Source of the DNA: Acinetobacter sp. ANC 3832
GTDB taxonomy: Bacteria > Pseudomonadota > Gammaproteobacteria > Pseudomonadales > Moraxellaceae
Assembly: GCF_002135415.1 (NCBI RefSeq)
Contig: NZ_NEGJ01000018.1
Coordinates: 1-54,602 of the forward strand
DNA: 54,602 nucleotides
Direction of reading: 5' to 3'
Shown: positions 18,609-27,544 of the stretch, in pieces
Numbering within the stretch: the first letter of the stretch is position 1
Layout of the letters: every line of letters starts with the position of its first letter
Program-made: the position numbers and the translations under genes
Notes under the pieces: generated by a model
What the model saw: only the letters and a program-made list of their open reading frames with translations
Told to the model about the DNA's origin: nothing
Databases searched by the model: none

Positions 18609-19355
18609 ATGAAAAAAATGATTATTACTTCCCTGCTTGTATTAAATAGCTCTGCCTTTGCAGGAAATTTAAATGCCACAGAGCAAAAAGAAGTACAAAG
18701 TATCATTCGTCTATTTCAAAAAAATGATGTGGATAACATCGCAAAAAATATTCGTTATCCATTGATCAGAGAAAATCCTATTCCGGACATTCAAAACACC
18801 ACTGAAATGAAAACACGCTACACACAAGTGTTTGATCAGACACTCCGTCAAACCATAGCCAAGTCCAAACTATCACAATGGTCGAATGTCGGTTGGCGTG
18901 GTGTCATGCTAGATAATGGTACTGTATGGTTAGATGGTGAAAAAATTAGAGCAATTAATTATAGTAGCCCCGCGGAGCAACAGTTTAAAAAGCAATTGAT
19001 TGCACAACAAAAAACCATGCTTTATCCTACACTGAAAAAATTTGCACAACCTGAACTTCAATTTAAAACTGCAAAATTTCAAGTCCGAATTGATGAGCTA
19101 TCAAATGGTCAATATCGCTATGCGGCTTGGAATATCGGAAAGCCTCAATCGACCAAACCGAATTTAGTTTTAAATAATGGTTCTATGACTTTTGATGGCT
19201 CAGGGGGCAATCATTATTTTAATTTCAAAAGTGGCAGTTATAATTATGTGGTCTATCGAAATATCATCGGTGAATCAGCAACACCTGATGTCACGCTCAG
19301 TGTCAAAAAAAATAATAAAGAAATTTTAAATCAGTCTGGTCAAATTTTTAAATAA
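18609..19355 (+). CDS. Periplasmic protein of unknown function
   Basis: The 248-residue product begins MKKMIITSLLVLNSSAFAGN, a Sec signal with cleavage likely after AFA. The first mature third (EVQSIIRLFQKNDVDNIAKNIRYPL, then NTTEMKTRYTQVFDQTLRQTI) is helical, followed by SQWSNVGWRGVMLDNGTVWLDGEKI. The C-terminal half is beta-rich (GQYRYAAWNIG, GNHYFNFKSGSYNYVVYRN). The pattern resembles uncharacterised secreted proteins of gammaproteobacteria; no function can be assigned. It has its own transcription unit after the folE terminator. Confidence 0.65.
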   Translation: MKKMIITSLLVLNSSAFAGNLNATEQKEVQSIIRLFQKNDVDNIAKNIRYPLIRENPIPDIQNTTEMKTRYTQVFDQTLRQTIAKSKLSQWSNVGWRGVMLDNGTVWLDGEKIRAINYSSPAEQQFKKQLIAQQKTMLYPTLKKFAQPELQFKTAKFQVRIDELSNGQYRYAAWNIGKPQSTKPNLVLNNGSMTFDGSGGNHYFNFKSGSYNYVVYRNIIGESATPDVTLSVKKNNKEILNQSGQIFK

Positions 19356-19401
19356 GTAAACGCTAAATATAGACTGTGCTTATATTAAATGTCTTAAACA
19401 T

Positions 19402-19457
19402 AAGGCTCTTTCTCTTTGATAAACTTTCTTTTTTTTGAAGAAAGGAGCAAGAGCCTT
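19402..19457. terminator. Nested hairpin between convergent genes
   Basis: An outer 9-bp stem AAGGCTCTT / AAGAGCCTT (19402-19410 with 19449-19457) encloses an inner 7-bp stem CTTTCTT / AAGAAAG (19424-19430 with 19438-19444) whose loop is mostly T. It lies between the plus gene ending at 19355 and the minus gene ending at 19485, so it probably serves as a shared terminator. It has no clean terminal T-run, which is unusual. Confidence 0.55.
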
Positions 19458-19484
19458 AAGTAAAATCATTTATAGATCAAATAT

Positions 19485-21383
19485 TTAGAAAAAATGAACA
19501 AAACCCAGTCCTGTCTTCATCCAATCTTTGCTGTCTTGTTGCTGATATTCCCAATTGATTTGTAGTGAATTCTGCTGATTAATGGAGTATTGCAACATGC
19601 TATTCAATCGCAAATTCCATTGATGTGAATCTTCCCAATAAGGTAACTCGACTTGAACAAGGCTATTCACTTTATCTGACCACAGATTTTGACAACCGAC
19701 TGTTGGTCCTAACCCGACTCGCCAACCTTGATCTAAAGATTTTCCTGCTTGAAGTGTAGTTTGTAATTCTGCAAAGCATAAATGCTTACGATCATCATCA
19801 GCGAGCGTATAACCAGACTGCCCTTTGATACTAAAAACGCCATGTTGATCATCTTCACTAAAACGACCATTGGATAAAGCTTCTTGTTGCCAAGCAATAT
19901 TAAACCCCCATGTTATTGGGGTTTTAAACGGCGTAATTGGATTATAAGAATTCACTGTGAGTAAATCGAGATGCTCAAGTTTCAACTCATCATCACGCCA
20001 CTGAACCGCACCATCTAAAAATAACAGTTGTGTTCCTGTTCTAAAACCGCCTTGGGGATCTCTTAAATCATGATAGGCCTGACGATGTCCAATTTGAACA
20101 AAACCATCACCTTGCACATCGCCTGCATTTACAGACCAATTTCGTGCATGATGTCCATCTACAGGATCAATTTTAGGTCGCTGGGGTTCTTGTCTTTGTT
20201 TCTCTAATGATATTTGACTACGTAAACCCAGTAATTGTCTAAATCTTGGTTGAGCAAAATCTTCAGTTACTTTTCGTCCAATAAAATATAAATAAAGATC
20301 GTCATAGGCCATTTCTAAAATTTTGGCACGATCAGCTTCATTATAATTTTGGATGATCTCAGGCATTTGTTTAATATCTACGAAAGCAAGTTTATGCGCC
20401 TGTTTTGCCAATGAATGACCATGCTGCTTTGCCTGCGATAAAAGCTGCGTTTCTAATGCAGGGCGATATACTGTATCTTTAATTAAGTTTTCTTGATCAA
20501 TTGATTTAATGGTTTCCACAGGAATAGAAGCATAATTAAATTGTTTCTGTAGATTTGAACTCGGTCTAACTAAATCAATTAAGCCCAATAAACGATAAGC
20601 GCAGTTATCACTGACAAAATAATAAGGAAAACTGACTTTTTGCATTTCCCAAATATGCTTCACTAAAAAAGTAGTTTCTTCTGACGTTAAATTGAGCTCA
20701 TATTCCCACAAATCTCGGCTTTCAAAATCCCCATATTCTTTCACCTTCCGATAATAAGGCATTAAAGAATATTCACCTGGATACTGCCCTGTTAAGCCTT
20801 TCCATGCATATGACCAGTTATCACCACCATTAACTGTTGCTGCATAATTGACAGCATAAGAAACAAGGTTTAATTGTTTTTGGTCTTTCGGATCTAAGCG
20901 TAATAAGGTATGTCCAAACATAGAACTTGGATTACCCATAAAATCAGTGGCGTAAATTAAAGTCGCTTTATAAGGCTTAATCTGCCCAACCCACTGATCA
21001 AACTCGGGGCATTCTACTTTAGGTAATTGTTGTTCTTGAATCCCGAGTTGTTGCATGAGCCATTGGCTACGTGCAGGGAAACGACATCGAATCGATTGAT
21101 TTGCATCTGCTTGTGCAAATAAAGCCTGAATATCTGTGTTTAATTCTGCATTTAAATCTTTTTGCCCATTTTTATTCAAAAAATATCCTGAATATTGAAC
21201 ATCACTTTGACCCTGTGCATTAGCATATAATAATCTTTGCCAAGTAATATCTTTGGCCAACTGTTTTTGTTGAGCACGTTGTATCCATTGATCAATCGAT
21301 GAGTCAGCCACATTATTTTCTGTGGAAGCCGCAAATACAAAATTCGGTAAAGCTAAAGCAAGAATACAGATTATTTTTTTCAT
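19485..21383 (-). CDS. DUF4105-type outer-membrane/periplasmic protein
   Basis: The 632-residue product has a Sec signal (MKKIICILALALPNFVFAAS). The middle region holds the DUF4105 hallmarks: LIYATDFMGNPSSMFGHTLLRLD, VSYAVNYAA, YPGEYSLMPYYRKVKEYGDFESRDLWEYEL and SDNCAYRLLGLIDL. The SMFGHT and DNCAYR blocks supply the His and Cys expected of the papain-like, NlpC-related fold suggested for this family. The C-terminal 230 residues alternate aromatic beta strands and end in Phe (GLGFVHFF), as outer-membrane barrels do. The function is not established. It lies directly downstream of a DUF3015 gene, a recurrent pairing. Confidence 0.8.
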   Translation of the reverse strand: MKKIICILALALPNFVFAASTENNVADSSIDQWIQRAQQKQLAKDITWQRLLYANAQGQSDVQYSGYFLNKNGQKDLNAELNTDIQALFAQADANQSIRCRFPARSQWLMQQLGIQEQQLPKVECPEFDQWVGQIKPYKATLIYATDFMGNPSSMFGHTLLRLDPKDQKQLNLVSYAVNYAATVNGGDNWSYAWKGLTGQYPGEYSLMPYYRKVKEYGDFESRDLWEYELNLTSEETTFLVKHIWEMQKVSFPYYFVSDNCAYRLLGLIDLVRPSSNLQKQFNYASIPVETIKSIDQENLIKDTVYRPALETQLLSQAKQHGHSLAKQAHKLAFVDIKQMPEIIQNYNEADRAKILEMAYDDLYLYFIGRKVTEDFAQPRFRQLLGLRSQISLEKQRQEPQRPKIDPVDGHHARNWSVNAGDVQGDGFVQIGHRQAYHDLRDPQGGFRTGTQLLFLDGAVQWRDDELKLEHLDLLTVNSYNPITPFKTPITWGFNIAWQQEALSNGRFSEDDQHGVFSIKGQSGYTLADDDRKHLCFAELQTTLQAGKSLDQGWRVGLGPTVGCQNLWSDKVNSLVQVELPYWEDSHQWNLRLNSMLQYSINQQNSLQINWEYQQQDSKDWMKTGLGFVHFF

Positions 21384-21423
21384 TCAAACAATTCAATTTT
21401 TAAAATATAAGAAACAGTCAAAA

Positions 21424-21458
21424 ACAGAAAACCCTGCCCGAATGGCAGGGTTTTCTGT
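21424..21458 (-). terminator. Strong hairpin between the DUF3015 and DUF4105 genes
   Basis: A perfect 15-bp stem, ACAGAAAACCCTGCC with its reverse complement (21424-21438 with 21444-21458), has a 5-base loop and five T on the minus strand. It lies 10 bp past the DUF3015 stop and 40 bp ahead of the DUF4105 start, so it should cut or attenuate read-through. Confidence 0.9.
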
Positions 21459-21468
21459 GATCAATCAA

Positions 21469-21939
21469 TTAAACGTATGCTTTAAGCACAGCGTCTTTTG
21501 CCATCACTTGTTGAATAGATGTCAAAACTTGTAATGAATTTTGGTTATCCACTGAATAAATATCAGAGAAGTTTGCTTTGGTTACTGCAAAGAAATGTGC
21601 TTTATCAGTCGCTTTAATGTTCATCAACTCTGCAAGTACGTTTAAGCTCTCGCCTTGACCTACAGCCATATCACGCGCTAAAGCTTCTGAGTTTTCATTG
21701 GTAAAAGTAACCACTTGCGCTGTTACTGTACCGCCTTTACCACAACCGAGTGTACCAAAAGTAATACCCAGCAATTGGTTTGTAAAAATACCGTTTGTTG
21801 TACCCGCTAAAATTTTAGGAACAATACCTTTTTGACCAGCCCATACTTGAGATCCAACACCACAACCTACATCTGGATCAGCCATTGCAACACTAGAACC
21901 AGCAGCCAATAATGCAGCTAAAGCGATTTTTTTTAACAT
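21469..21939 (-). CDS. DUF3015-type periplasmic protein
   Basis: This 156-residue protein has a Sec signal (MLKKIALAALLAAGSSVAMADP, cleavage after AMA). The mature start DPDVGCGVGSQVWAGQKG and the block TFGTLGCGKGG are the family's Cys/Gly hallmarks, probably forming a disulphide. The C-terminal half is helical (NSEALARDMAVGQGESLNVLAELM). Its function is unknown; it is paired with DUF4105 in several gammaproteobacteria. The start has a plausible site (GGAG, then aattatATG). The strong terminator after it suggests it is expressed more highly than its downstream partner. Confidence 0.85.
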   Translation of the reverse strand: MLKKIALAALLAAGSSVAMADPDVGCGVGSQVWAGQKGIVPKILAGTTNGIFTNQLLGITFGTLGCGKGGTVTAQVVTFTNENSEALARDMAVGQGESLNVLAELMNIKATDKAHFFAVTKANFSDIYSVDNQNSLQVLTSIQQVMAKDAVLKAYV

Positions 21940-22071
21940 ATAATTCTCCAGAATTTTTTAATCTATAAATTTTTATATTCCATATTGTGTAAAGTTTATT
22001 ACACAGTACAAATTTTTATCACATTCAAAATAAATAGCAAATCAAAATCTGACATAATTGTTATTGGTAGC

Positions 22072-22869
22072 TTAAATTTTTAAGCTCCAATGACCTGAAG
22101 TATCTCTATTTCCTAGAATTTTTAAAACTAAAACCAAGCTTAAAAGTAACAATAAATACCAAGAACCCAACTTGCCTAGACCAACCATATGCCAAGCATC
22201 GACCTGACTGGGATACAACCAAATCTTATAAAATGTACTAATGTTTTCCGCAATCCAAATGATAAAGGCAAGCACCAATAAAATAGGTAAGAGCGGTAAC
22301 TCGATTTGATGATGTTGCAATTCAAAACGTATCTTGGTTTTCCAAAAAATCCAGATACTCCATACAAAAAGTAAGTTTCTGAAATCGGGAATAAAAAATT
22401 TACTCATAAAATTAATATATGACAACACAGCCAAAACAAGCATATGAGAAAATTGCGGTAACTTGATAAAAGAGACTTGGTATAAACGTAAGGATCTTGC
22501 AAAGAAACTCCCTACTGCCGAATACATAAAACCTGCAAATAAAGGCACGGTCATGATTTTAAAAACAGCAGGTTGTGGATACTGCCAAGATGCAATTTGT
22601 GGATGTGTAAGAAAAATTTCCATACCCATTGCCATAATATGGAAGAGTGCAATCACCTTTGCTTCTGACCAAGACTCTAACTTTAAATAAATTAAACAAA
22701 CTTGAATAATCAGTGCATAAAACAGTAAATAGTCATAACGAAAGAAACCATAAAATTCATGACTCCCCATTGATGCCGTTAAAACAAATGCAATAAGCAA
22801 TAAAATACCAAATAAGGCAGCTGAAGCTGCCTTAAATGAAAACTCAAAAAAAGTTTTAATCAATAACAT
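22072..22869 (-). CDS. DUF817-type integral membrane protein
   Basis: The 265-residue protein has about seven or eight hydrophobic helices. The recognisable segments SMGSHEFYGFFRYDYLLFYALIIQ, HIMAMGMEIFLTHPQIASWQYP and GFMYSAVGSFFARSLRLY match the DUF817 family. Its function is unknown. It begins 22 bp after the hemE stop on the same strand, so it is probably co-transcribed. The last codons overlap a short inverted repeat (AGCTTAAA/TTAAGCT) with no T-tract. Confidence 0.8.
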   Translation of the reverse strand: MLLIKTFFEFSFKAASAALFGILLLIAFVLTASMGSHEFYGFFRYDYLLFYALIIQVCLIYLKLESWSEAKVIALFHIMAMGMEIFLTHPQIASWQYPQPAVFKIMTVPLFAGFMYSAVGSFFARSLRLYQVSFIKLPQFSHMLVLAVLSYINFMSKFFIPDFRNLLFVWSIWIFWKTKIRFELQHHQIELPLLPILLVLAFIIWIAENISTFYKIWLYPSQVDAWHMVGLGKLGSWYLLLLLSLVLVLKILGNRDTSGHWSLKI

Positions 22870-22891
22870 GAAAGCACTGTTCTAAATGGTA

Positions 22892-23965
22892 TTAACCTAA
22901 ATACTTGGCACTGTATTCATGCACAGTATCGATAAATGCTTTCGGTTGTTCAGGATCTACCCATTGGGTAATGCCATGACCAAGGTTTGCGATATAACCT
23001 GTTTTTTCGCCATTGGCATAGGCATCATCAAGCATTGCTTTGGTTGCTTTTTCAATGGTAGATGATGAACCGTATAAAGTTGCAGGGTCTAAATTACCTT
23101 GCAATGCGACGCGACCATTTGCAGTTTGACGTGCCACATTGAGTGGCGTTGTCCAATCTAGACCTAAAGCATCTGCACCTGTTGCAATCATGGGCTCTAA
23201 CCACTGACCACCACCTTTCGTGAACAAAATAACAGGAACTTTTCTCCCTTCATTTTCACGTTTTAAGCCTGCAACTATTTTTTGCATATATTTGAGTGAA
23301 AATTCAAGATATTCACGATGTGCTAATGCACCACCCCAACTATCAAAAATTTGCACTGCTTGCGCACCTGCATCAATTTGTGCGTTGAGATAATCAATAA
23401 CAGCATCTGCTAAACGATCTAATAATGCATGTAACACTTCTGGTTGTGCATACATCATTTGTTTGGTAAAGCGGAAATCTTTACTTGAGCCACCTTCAAT
23501 CATGTAGGTCGCTAATGTCCAAGGACTTCCAGAGAAGCCAATTAACGGAACTTGACCACCCAATGCTGAACGAATAGCAGTTACAGCATTCATGACATAG
23601 GCTAAATCAGATTTCGCATTAAATTGCGGCAAATTAGCAACATCTTGCTCTGTACGAATCGTTTTATGAAACTTTGGACCTTCGCCCACTTCAAAATAAA
23701 GCCCTAAGCCCAAAGCATCAGGAATTGTTAAAATATCTGAAAATAAAATCGCTGCATCTAAATCATAACGACGCAAAGGTTGTAAAGTGACTTCACACGC
23801 AAAATCTGTATTTTTACACAGAGAAAGAAAGTCTCCTGCTTTTGCACGTGTTTCACGATACTCTGGAAGATAACGTCCTGCTTGACGCATCATCCATACA
23901 GGTGTTGTATCTACTGGTTCACGCAACAAGGCACGTAGAAAACGATCATTTTTTAAGGTCGTCAT
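22892..23965 (-). CDS. hemE: Uroporphyrinogen decarboxylase
   Basis: HemE removes four carboxyl groups from uroporphyrinogen III to give coproporphyrinogen III in haem synthesis. The 357-residue protein carries [16 protein letters not shown] (catalytic Arg), [17 protein letters not shown] (catalytic Asp), [27 protein letters not shown] and [13 protein letters not shown], all diagnostic. It is divergent from the L,D-transpeptidase gene and probably leads a two-gene unit with DUF817. Confidence 0.98.
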   Translation of the reverse strand: MTTLKNDRFLRALLREPVDTTPVWMMRQAGRYLPEYRETRAKAGDFLSLCKNTDFACEVTLQPLRRYDLDAAILFSDILTIPDALGLGLYFEVGEGPKFHKTIRTEQDVANLPQFNAKSDLAYVMNAVTAIRSALGGQVPLIGFSGSPWTLATYMIEGGSSKDFRFTKQMMYAQPEVLHALLDRLADAVIDYLNAQIDAGAQAVQIFDSWGGALAHREYLEFSLKYMQKIVAGLKRENEGRKVPVILFTKGGGQWLEPMIATGADALGLDWTTPLNVARQTANGRVALQGNLDPATLYGSSSTIEKATKAMLDDAYANGEKTGYIANLGHGITQWVDPEQPKAFIDTVHEYSAKYLG

Positions 23966-24169
23966 TTACTTTCCCAATCCACATTTAAAATTTAGACCAT
24001 CATAGCAAAAAGGCTTCAAATATAATCATATCCTTAGCATAATTTTTCTTGAATGTTCAATAAGAAATAAAATAATGACACAAAACAAATACTGCACCTT
24101 TTTGGCTTTTCTGCAATACTTGCGAGGTTTTGTTTAAATCAATATGAATAATTCTTAAGGTTGAATTAC

Positions 24170-25411
24170 ATGTTCGTACGCTCAATACTTGCTTTGAGTT
24201 TAAGCTGCATTATCGCTGGCGCTGCATTTGCTGCACCGACCACCGCTGAGCAACCATTAAATCCTAAAAAAGTTGCTTCTACGGTTGCTGTTGAAGATCC
24301 GATTGATCCATTGGCAATTGATACCTCTGCAGATGACTCTCGTTCAGGTGAGACCCAAATTTCTCAACAAGAGCAAAAAGACTTAAATCAAGCAGCAGAC
24401 ACCCTGCAAAATTTAGAAAAAACGGAAGATACGAGTGCTGATGTTGGCGCAGCGCCATCTAAAGCAACGACGGCATCAACGACAACCAATACACCTGCTG
24501 TAAAAGCATCGTGGACATTAGACGGCATTAATAATGCTGTTTGGTATGAAAATATTGGTAAAGGTCAGTTCCCTGTTTATGCACGTGCGCATGTCATGCT
24601 TAACAATGCACATGCTTCGCCTGGTGCTATTGACGGTTCTAGTGGTATGAACACGTTAAAGGCCATTGCGTCTTTCCAACAAATGAATGGAATTAAAGCA
24701 ACAGGTGTTCTCACCAAAGAAACTTGGGATGCACTTGTGGCTCAACAAGGCAATAAACCTGCTTATGTTGAATACACTATTACAGATGAAGACATTAAAG
24801 GTCCTTATGCTGCATCTATTCCACACGATTATGCATTACAAGCAAAAATGAAAGGCTTGTATTACACACGTGTGACTGAAATGCTGGGTGAAAAATTCCA
24901 CATGGATGAAGAATTTTTAAAGAAACTGAATCCTAAAGCGAGCTTTAAAAAAGCGGGCGAAAAAATTATTGTGACCAATATTCGCAATGATTTACCTGAA
25001 AATATTCATTTGATTGTTGCGCATAAAGGTGCAAAACAGTTGTATTTATTTAATGCACAAAATCAAATGGTCGGTTCATTCCCCGCAACGATTGGTAGTT
25101 CAGATACACCATCGCCAACAGGAACGTACAAAGTAACAGGTGTCGCGAAGAATCCTTGGTATAGCTACTCTCCAAGTAACTTCCTTCAAGGCAATAACCG
25201 TAAACCACTTTCATTACCACCAGGTCCAAATGCACCTGTAGGTAATATCTGGATTGGTTTAAGTAAAAAATCATTTGGTATTCATGGTACTCCGAATCCA
25301 TCTACGATTTCTAAAACAGCATCACATGGTTGTATTCGTTTAACCAACTGGGATGCAAATGATTTAGGTAAAAAAGTAAAAGCTGGTGTTACCGTTAAAT
25401 TCTTAGAATAA
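24170..25411 (+). CDS. L,D-transpeptidase with peptidoglycan-binding domain
   Basis: The 413-residue periplasmic enzyme has a signal peptide ([19 protein letters not shown]), an Asp/Thr/Ala-rich linker (about 25-110), a PG_binding_1-like segment ([31 protein letters not shown]), a LysM-like stretch and a C-terminal YkuD domain. The catalytic motif is [20 protein letters not shown], with His and the nucleophile Cys in SHGCIR. Such enzymes form 3-3 crosslinks or attach lipoproteins to peptidoglycan. I chose ATG 24170 because AAGG lies 9 bases upstream; TTG 24161 would be directly against it. A strong terminator follows. Confidence 0.93.
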   Translation: MFVRSILALSLSCIIAGAAFAAPTTAEQPLNPKKVASTVAVEDPIDPLAIDTSADDSRSGETQISQQEQKDLNQAADTLQNLEKTEDTSADVGAAPSKATTASTTTNTPAVKASWTLDGINNAVWYENIGKGQFPVYARAHVMLNNAHASPGAIDGSSGMNTLKAIASFQQMNGIKATGVLTKETWDALVAQQGNKPAYVEYTITDEDIKGPYAASIPHDYALQAKMKGLYYTRVTEMLGEKFHMDEEFLKKLNPKASFKKAGEKIIVTNIRNDLPENIHLIVAHKGAKQLYLFNAQNQMVGSFPATIGSSDTPSPTGTYKVTGVAKNPWYSYSPSNFLQGNNRKPLSLPPGPNAPVGNIWIGLSKKSFGIHGTPNPSTISKTASHGCIRLTNWDANDLGKKVKAGVTVKFLE

Positions 25412-25426
25412 TTTCATCACTATTCT

Positions 25427-25462
25427 AAAAGGTGCTTAGTTTTAAAATTAAGCACCTTTTTT
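25427..25462 (+). terminator. Terminator of the L,D-transpeptidase gene
   Basis: The stem AAAAGGTGCTTA / TAAGCACCTTTT (core 25431-25438 with 25449-25456) is followed by a T-run. It lies 16 bp past the stop. Confidence 0.9.
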
Positions 25463-25685
25463 CATATCTTTTATTTTTGCAGATATCAATAGATAGAAGA
25501 ATCAATTTAAAACATAAGTGGTTAATTTGAAATAATATGACTACTTTTATAAATAGAAAAATGAACGACTTATAATCAAAATTAGTATCGTTCCAATAAT
25601 GCAACAAAACATTGCATTCATGCTATTTATTCACTTTTCAGAAATTTGTACTATAGCTTCATAGACAAAAATAAAGAGGTGTAAC

Positions 25686-26375
25686 ATGAATACATATCTA
25701 CATCACAGTGAAGATCGTGGTCATGTCAAAGCAGGTTGGTTAGAGTCAAAACATAGTTTTTCATTCGGTAGTTGGTACAACCCTAAATTCATGGGTGTTG
25801 GTCCTTTACGTGTAATTAATGATGATATTATTGCTGCACATAATGGTTTTGGAACCCATCCACATGACAATATGGAAATTTTGACCTGTGTATTGCAAGG
25901 TACGATTTCTCATAAAGATAGTATGGGCAATGAACGTCATATTCATGCAGGTGAATGGCAACTCATGAGTGCGGGTACTGGTGTGCGCCATAGTGAAATG
26001 AATCAAGGTGATGAAGCTGTACATATGTTACAGATTTGGATTCACCCGAATATTCAAGATGCTGAGCCAACGTATCAACAAATTGAACAAGATCCTAAAC
26101 ACTCTCCGAATCAATGGTTATTGATTGTTGGACCAAATGAAAATGCACCCATGCATCTTCGCCAAAATGCCGAAGTTAAAACAGCATATTTGGAAAAAGG
26201 TCATGAACTTCCGATAGAGGCAACTCAGAAAATGAACTATGTTCATGTTATCACTGGACAAGTCATGATTGATGATAAAATCATTAAAGCAGGTGATGCA
26301 CTTATTTTTGATCATAAATCTACGGTGAAAGCTTTAGAAGACAGTCAAATGATTTGGTTTGATCTTGCTGAATAA
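25686..26375 (+). CDS. Pirin family protein (YhhW-like quercetinase)
   Basis: The 229-residue bicupin has SFGSWYNPKFMGVGPLRVIND near the N-terminus. The metal ligands are HPHDNMEI (two His) and the later pair in GTGVRHSEMNQ (His and Glu), as in E. coli YhhW and human pirin. The latter bind iron or another divalent metal, and YhhW has quercetin 2,3-dioxygenase activity in vitro. The physiological role is unknown. AAAGAGGTGTAAC precedes ATG 25686, a good ribosome-binding site, and a terminator follows, so the gene is a single unit. Confidence 0.92.
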   Translation: MNTYLHHSEDRGHVKAGWLESKHSFSFGSWYNPKFMGVGPLRVINDDIIAAHNGFGTHPHDNMEILTCVLQGTISHKDSMGNERHIHAGEWQLMSAGTGVRHSEMNQGDEAVHMLQIWIHPNIQDAEPTYQQIEQDPKHSPNQWLLIVGPNENAPMHLRQNAEVKTAYLEKGHELPIEATQKMNYVHVITGQVMIDDKIIKAGDALIFDHKSTVKALEDSQMIWFDLAE

Positions 26376-26390
26376 GTAAATGAACAATAA

Positions 26391-26432
26391 AATAATGCGT
26401 ACTTCATGATTTTGAGGTGCGCATTATTTTTT
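26391..26432 (+). terminator. Terminator of the pirin gene
   Basis: AATAATGCG / CGCATTATT (26391-26399 with 26420-26428), with imperfect inner pairing, is followed by a T-run. Confidence 0.85.
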
Positions 26433-26785
26433 AATTTAGAAAAACTAAATAATAAATTAAAGTTTTTTTGTTTCCTACTCGACAAAACACATATGACTTT
26501 TAAATTAAAAATAGAGTGATACCGCAACTCTCTTATTCAAAATGAAATGAACAGCTAGAAATATTGCTCTACCCTTTTATTCTGATTAAAAAAAGCAACA
26601 TAAAGTAATTTTGAATACAAATATAGGATGTTTATGAAATAACTTGAAAATTAATTTAATCTTTGTAAAAAGATATAGTTGTAAATTATCAGAATGTAAC
26701 TATTTAGTAAAATTACATTAATTTTCATAGTTTAAATTAGGTTTTGTGTAAAATATAAACAGTTATAGCTATATTTCTGTTCTCA
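26433..26785. other. AT-rich promoter region of the polysaccharide operon
   Basis: About 350 bp without a gene. It must contain the promoter of the five-gene operon. A TAAAAT box near 26749-26754 could be a -10, with no convincing -35. No operator-like palindrome was found. Confidence 0.4.
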
Positions 26786-27544
26786 ATGAACGATCACCAT
26801 ATTCGTACACTTTTATACTGGGTGATTTTCACTCTACTATTCATAGGGGTTATTGCCTATGAATGGCTTCCTGCAAGCTATAGAGGAAGCTGGATTTTTA
26901 TTTTAAGCCTTGTTATTGCGGGTGCATTTTTTCGCTTTGGTGTGGCACTCATTGTTGGATTCATTACATTTTTTATCACTGCTCTATATTTCTTATTTGA
27001 TCTGAATAATTTTGCACACATTGAACGACAATTACTCGTATTGTTTGCTATACCTTTTGCACCCTTATTTTTAAGTGCAATTCGATATAACTTAATTTCA
27101 AAACATGAAGTAGAACAAGCCTCTGCGACATATGACTTTAAACGTTCAAATGACATATTACCTATTTCTGCTTGGGAAAACATGCATGTCGAATTGATCA
27201 AAATGTTCCCCTTCGTGGCATTAGATCATTATGAACTTATTCGAATAAAAGTGGTTAACCGAAAACTGATTGAAGATATGTTGGGTGCTGCTGTTTGGAA
27301 AAATACTCAAAATAAAATTCTTGAAGTCTTACAACAAAAAACAGATGGTGTGATCTATCACTTTTCAGATGATCATCTTTCAGAGATCACTAGTGTTATT
27401 TTTAGAACCCATCCAGATGCTAAAAATTTGCCGAAATTCGTTCATCAACTTGAACAAATAGAAAGTTTAAAAATTGAGATTGAATATATATTGAGAGACA
27501 TTCCACATTCTGAACAGGAGTTGATCGATGTCAATATTCCTTAA
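26786..27544 (+). CDS. Membrane protein with possible degenerate GGDEF domain (exopolysaccharide operon)
   Basis: This 252-residue protein is the first gene of the operon. Residues 9-28, 34-72 (two spans) and 83-102 are hydrophobic, giving about four TM helices. The cytosolic C-terminal part (about 130-240) can be laid along a GGDEF domain. VVNRKLIEDMLGAAVWKNTQ takes the place of FKxxND-GH-GD, QKTD (184-187) lies where the inhibitory RxxD site would be, and FSDDH (193-197) lies where GGDEF would be. Catalysis would be lost, so a c-di-GMP receptor or regulatory role is the idea to test, comparable to Listeria PssE or PelD. This assignment is inference from a hand alignment. Its stop overlaps the next start by 17 bp. 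Confidence 0.55.
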   Translation: MNDHHIRTLLYWVIFTLLFIGVIAYEWLPASYRGSWIFILSLVIAGAFFRFGVALIVGFITFFITALYFLFDLNNFAHIERQLLVLFAIPFAPLFLSAIRYNLISKHEVEQASATYDFKRSNDILPISAWENMHVELIKMFPFVALDHYELIRIKVVNRKLIEDMLGAAVWKNTQNKILEVLQQKTDGVIYHFSDDHLSEITSVIFRTHPDAKNLPKFVHQLEQIESLKIEIEYILRDIPHSEQELIDVNIP

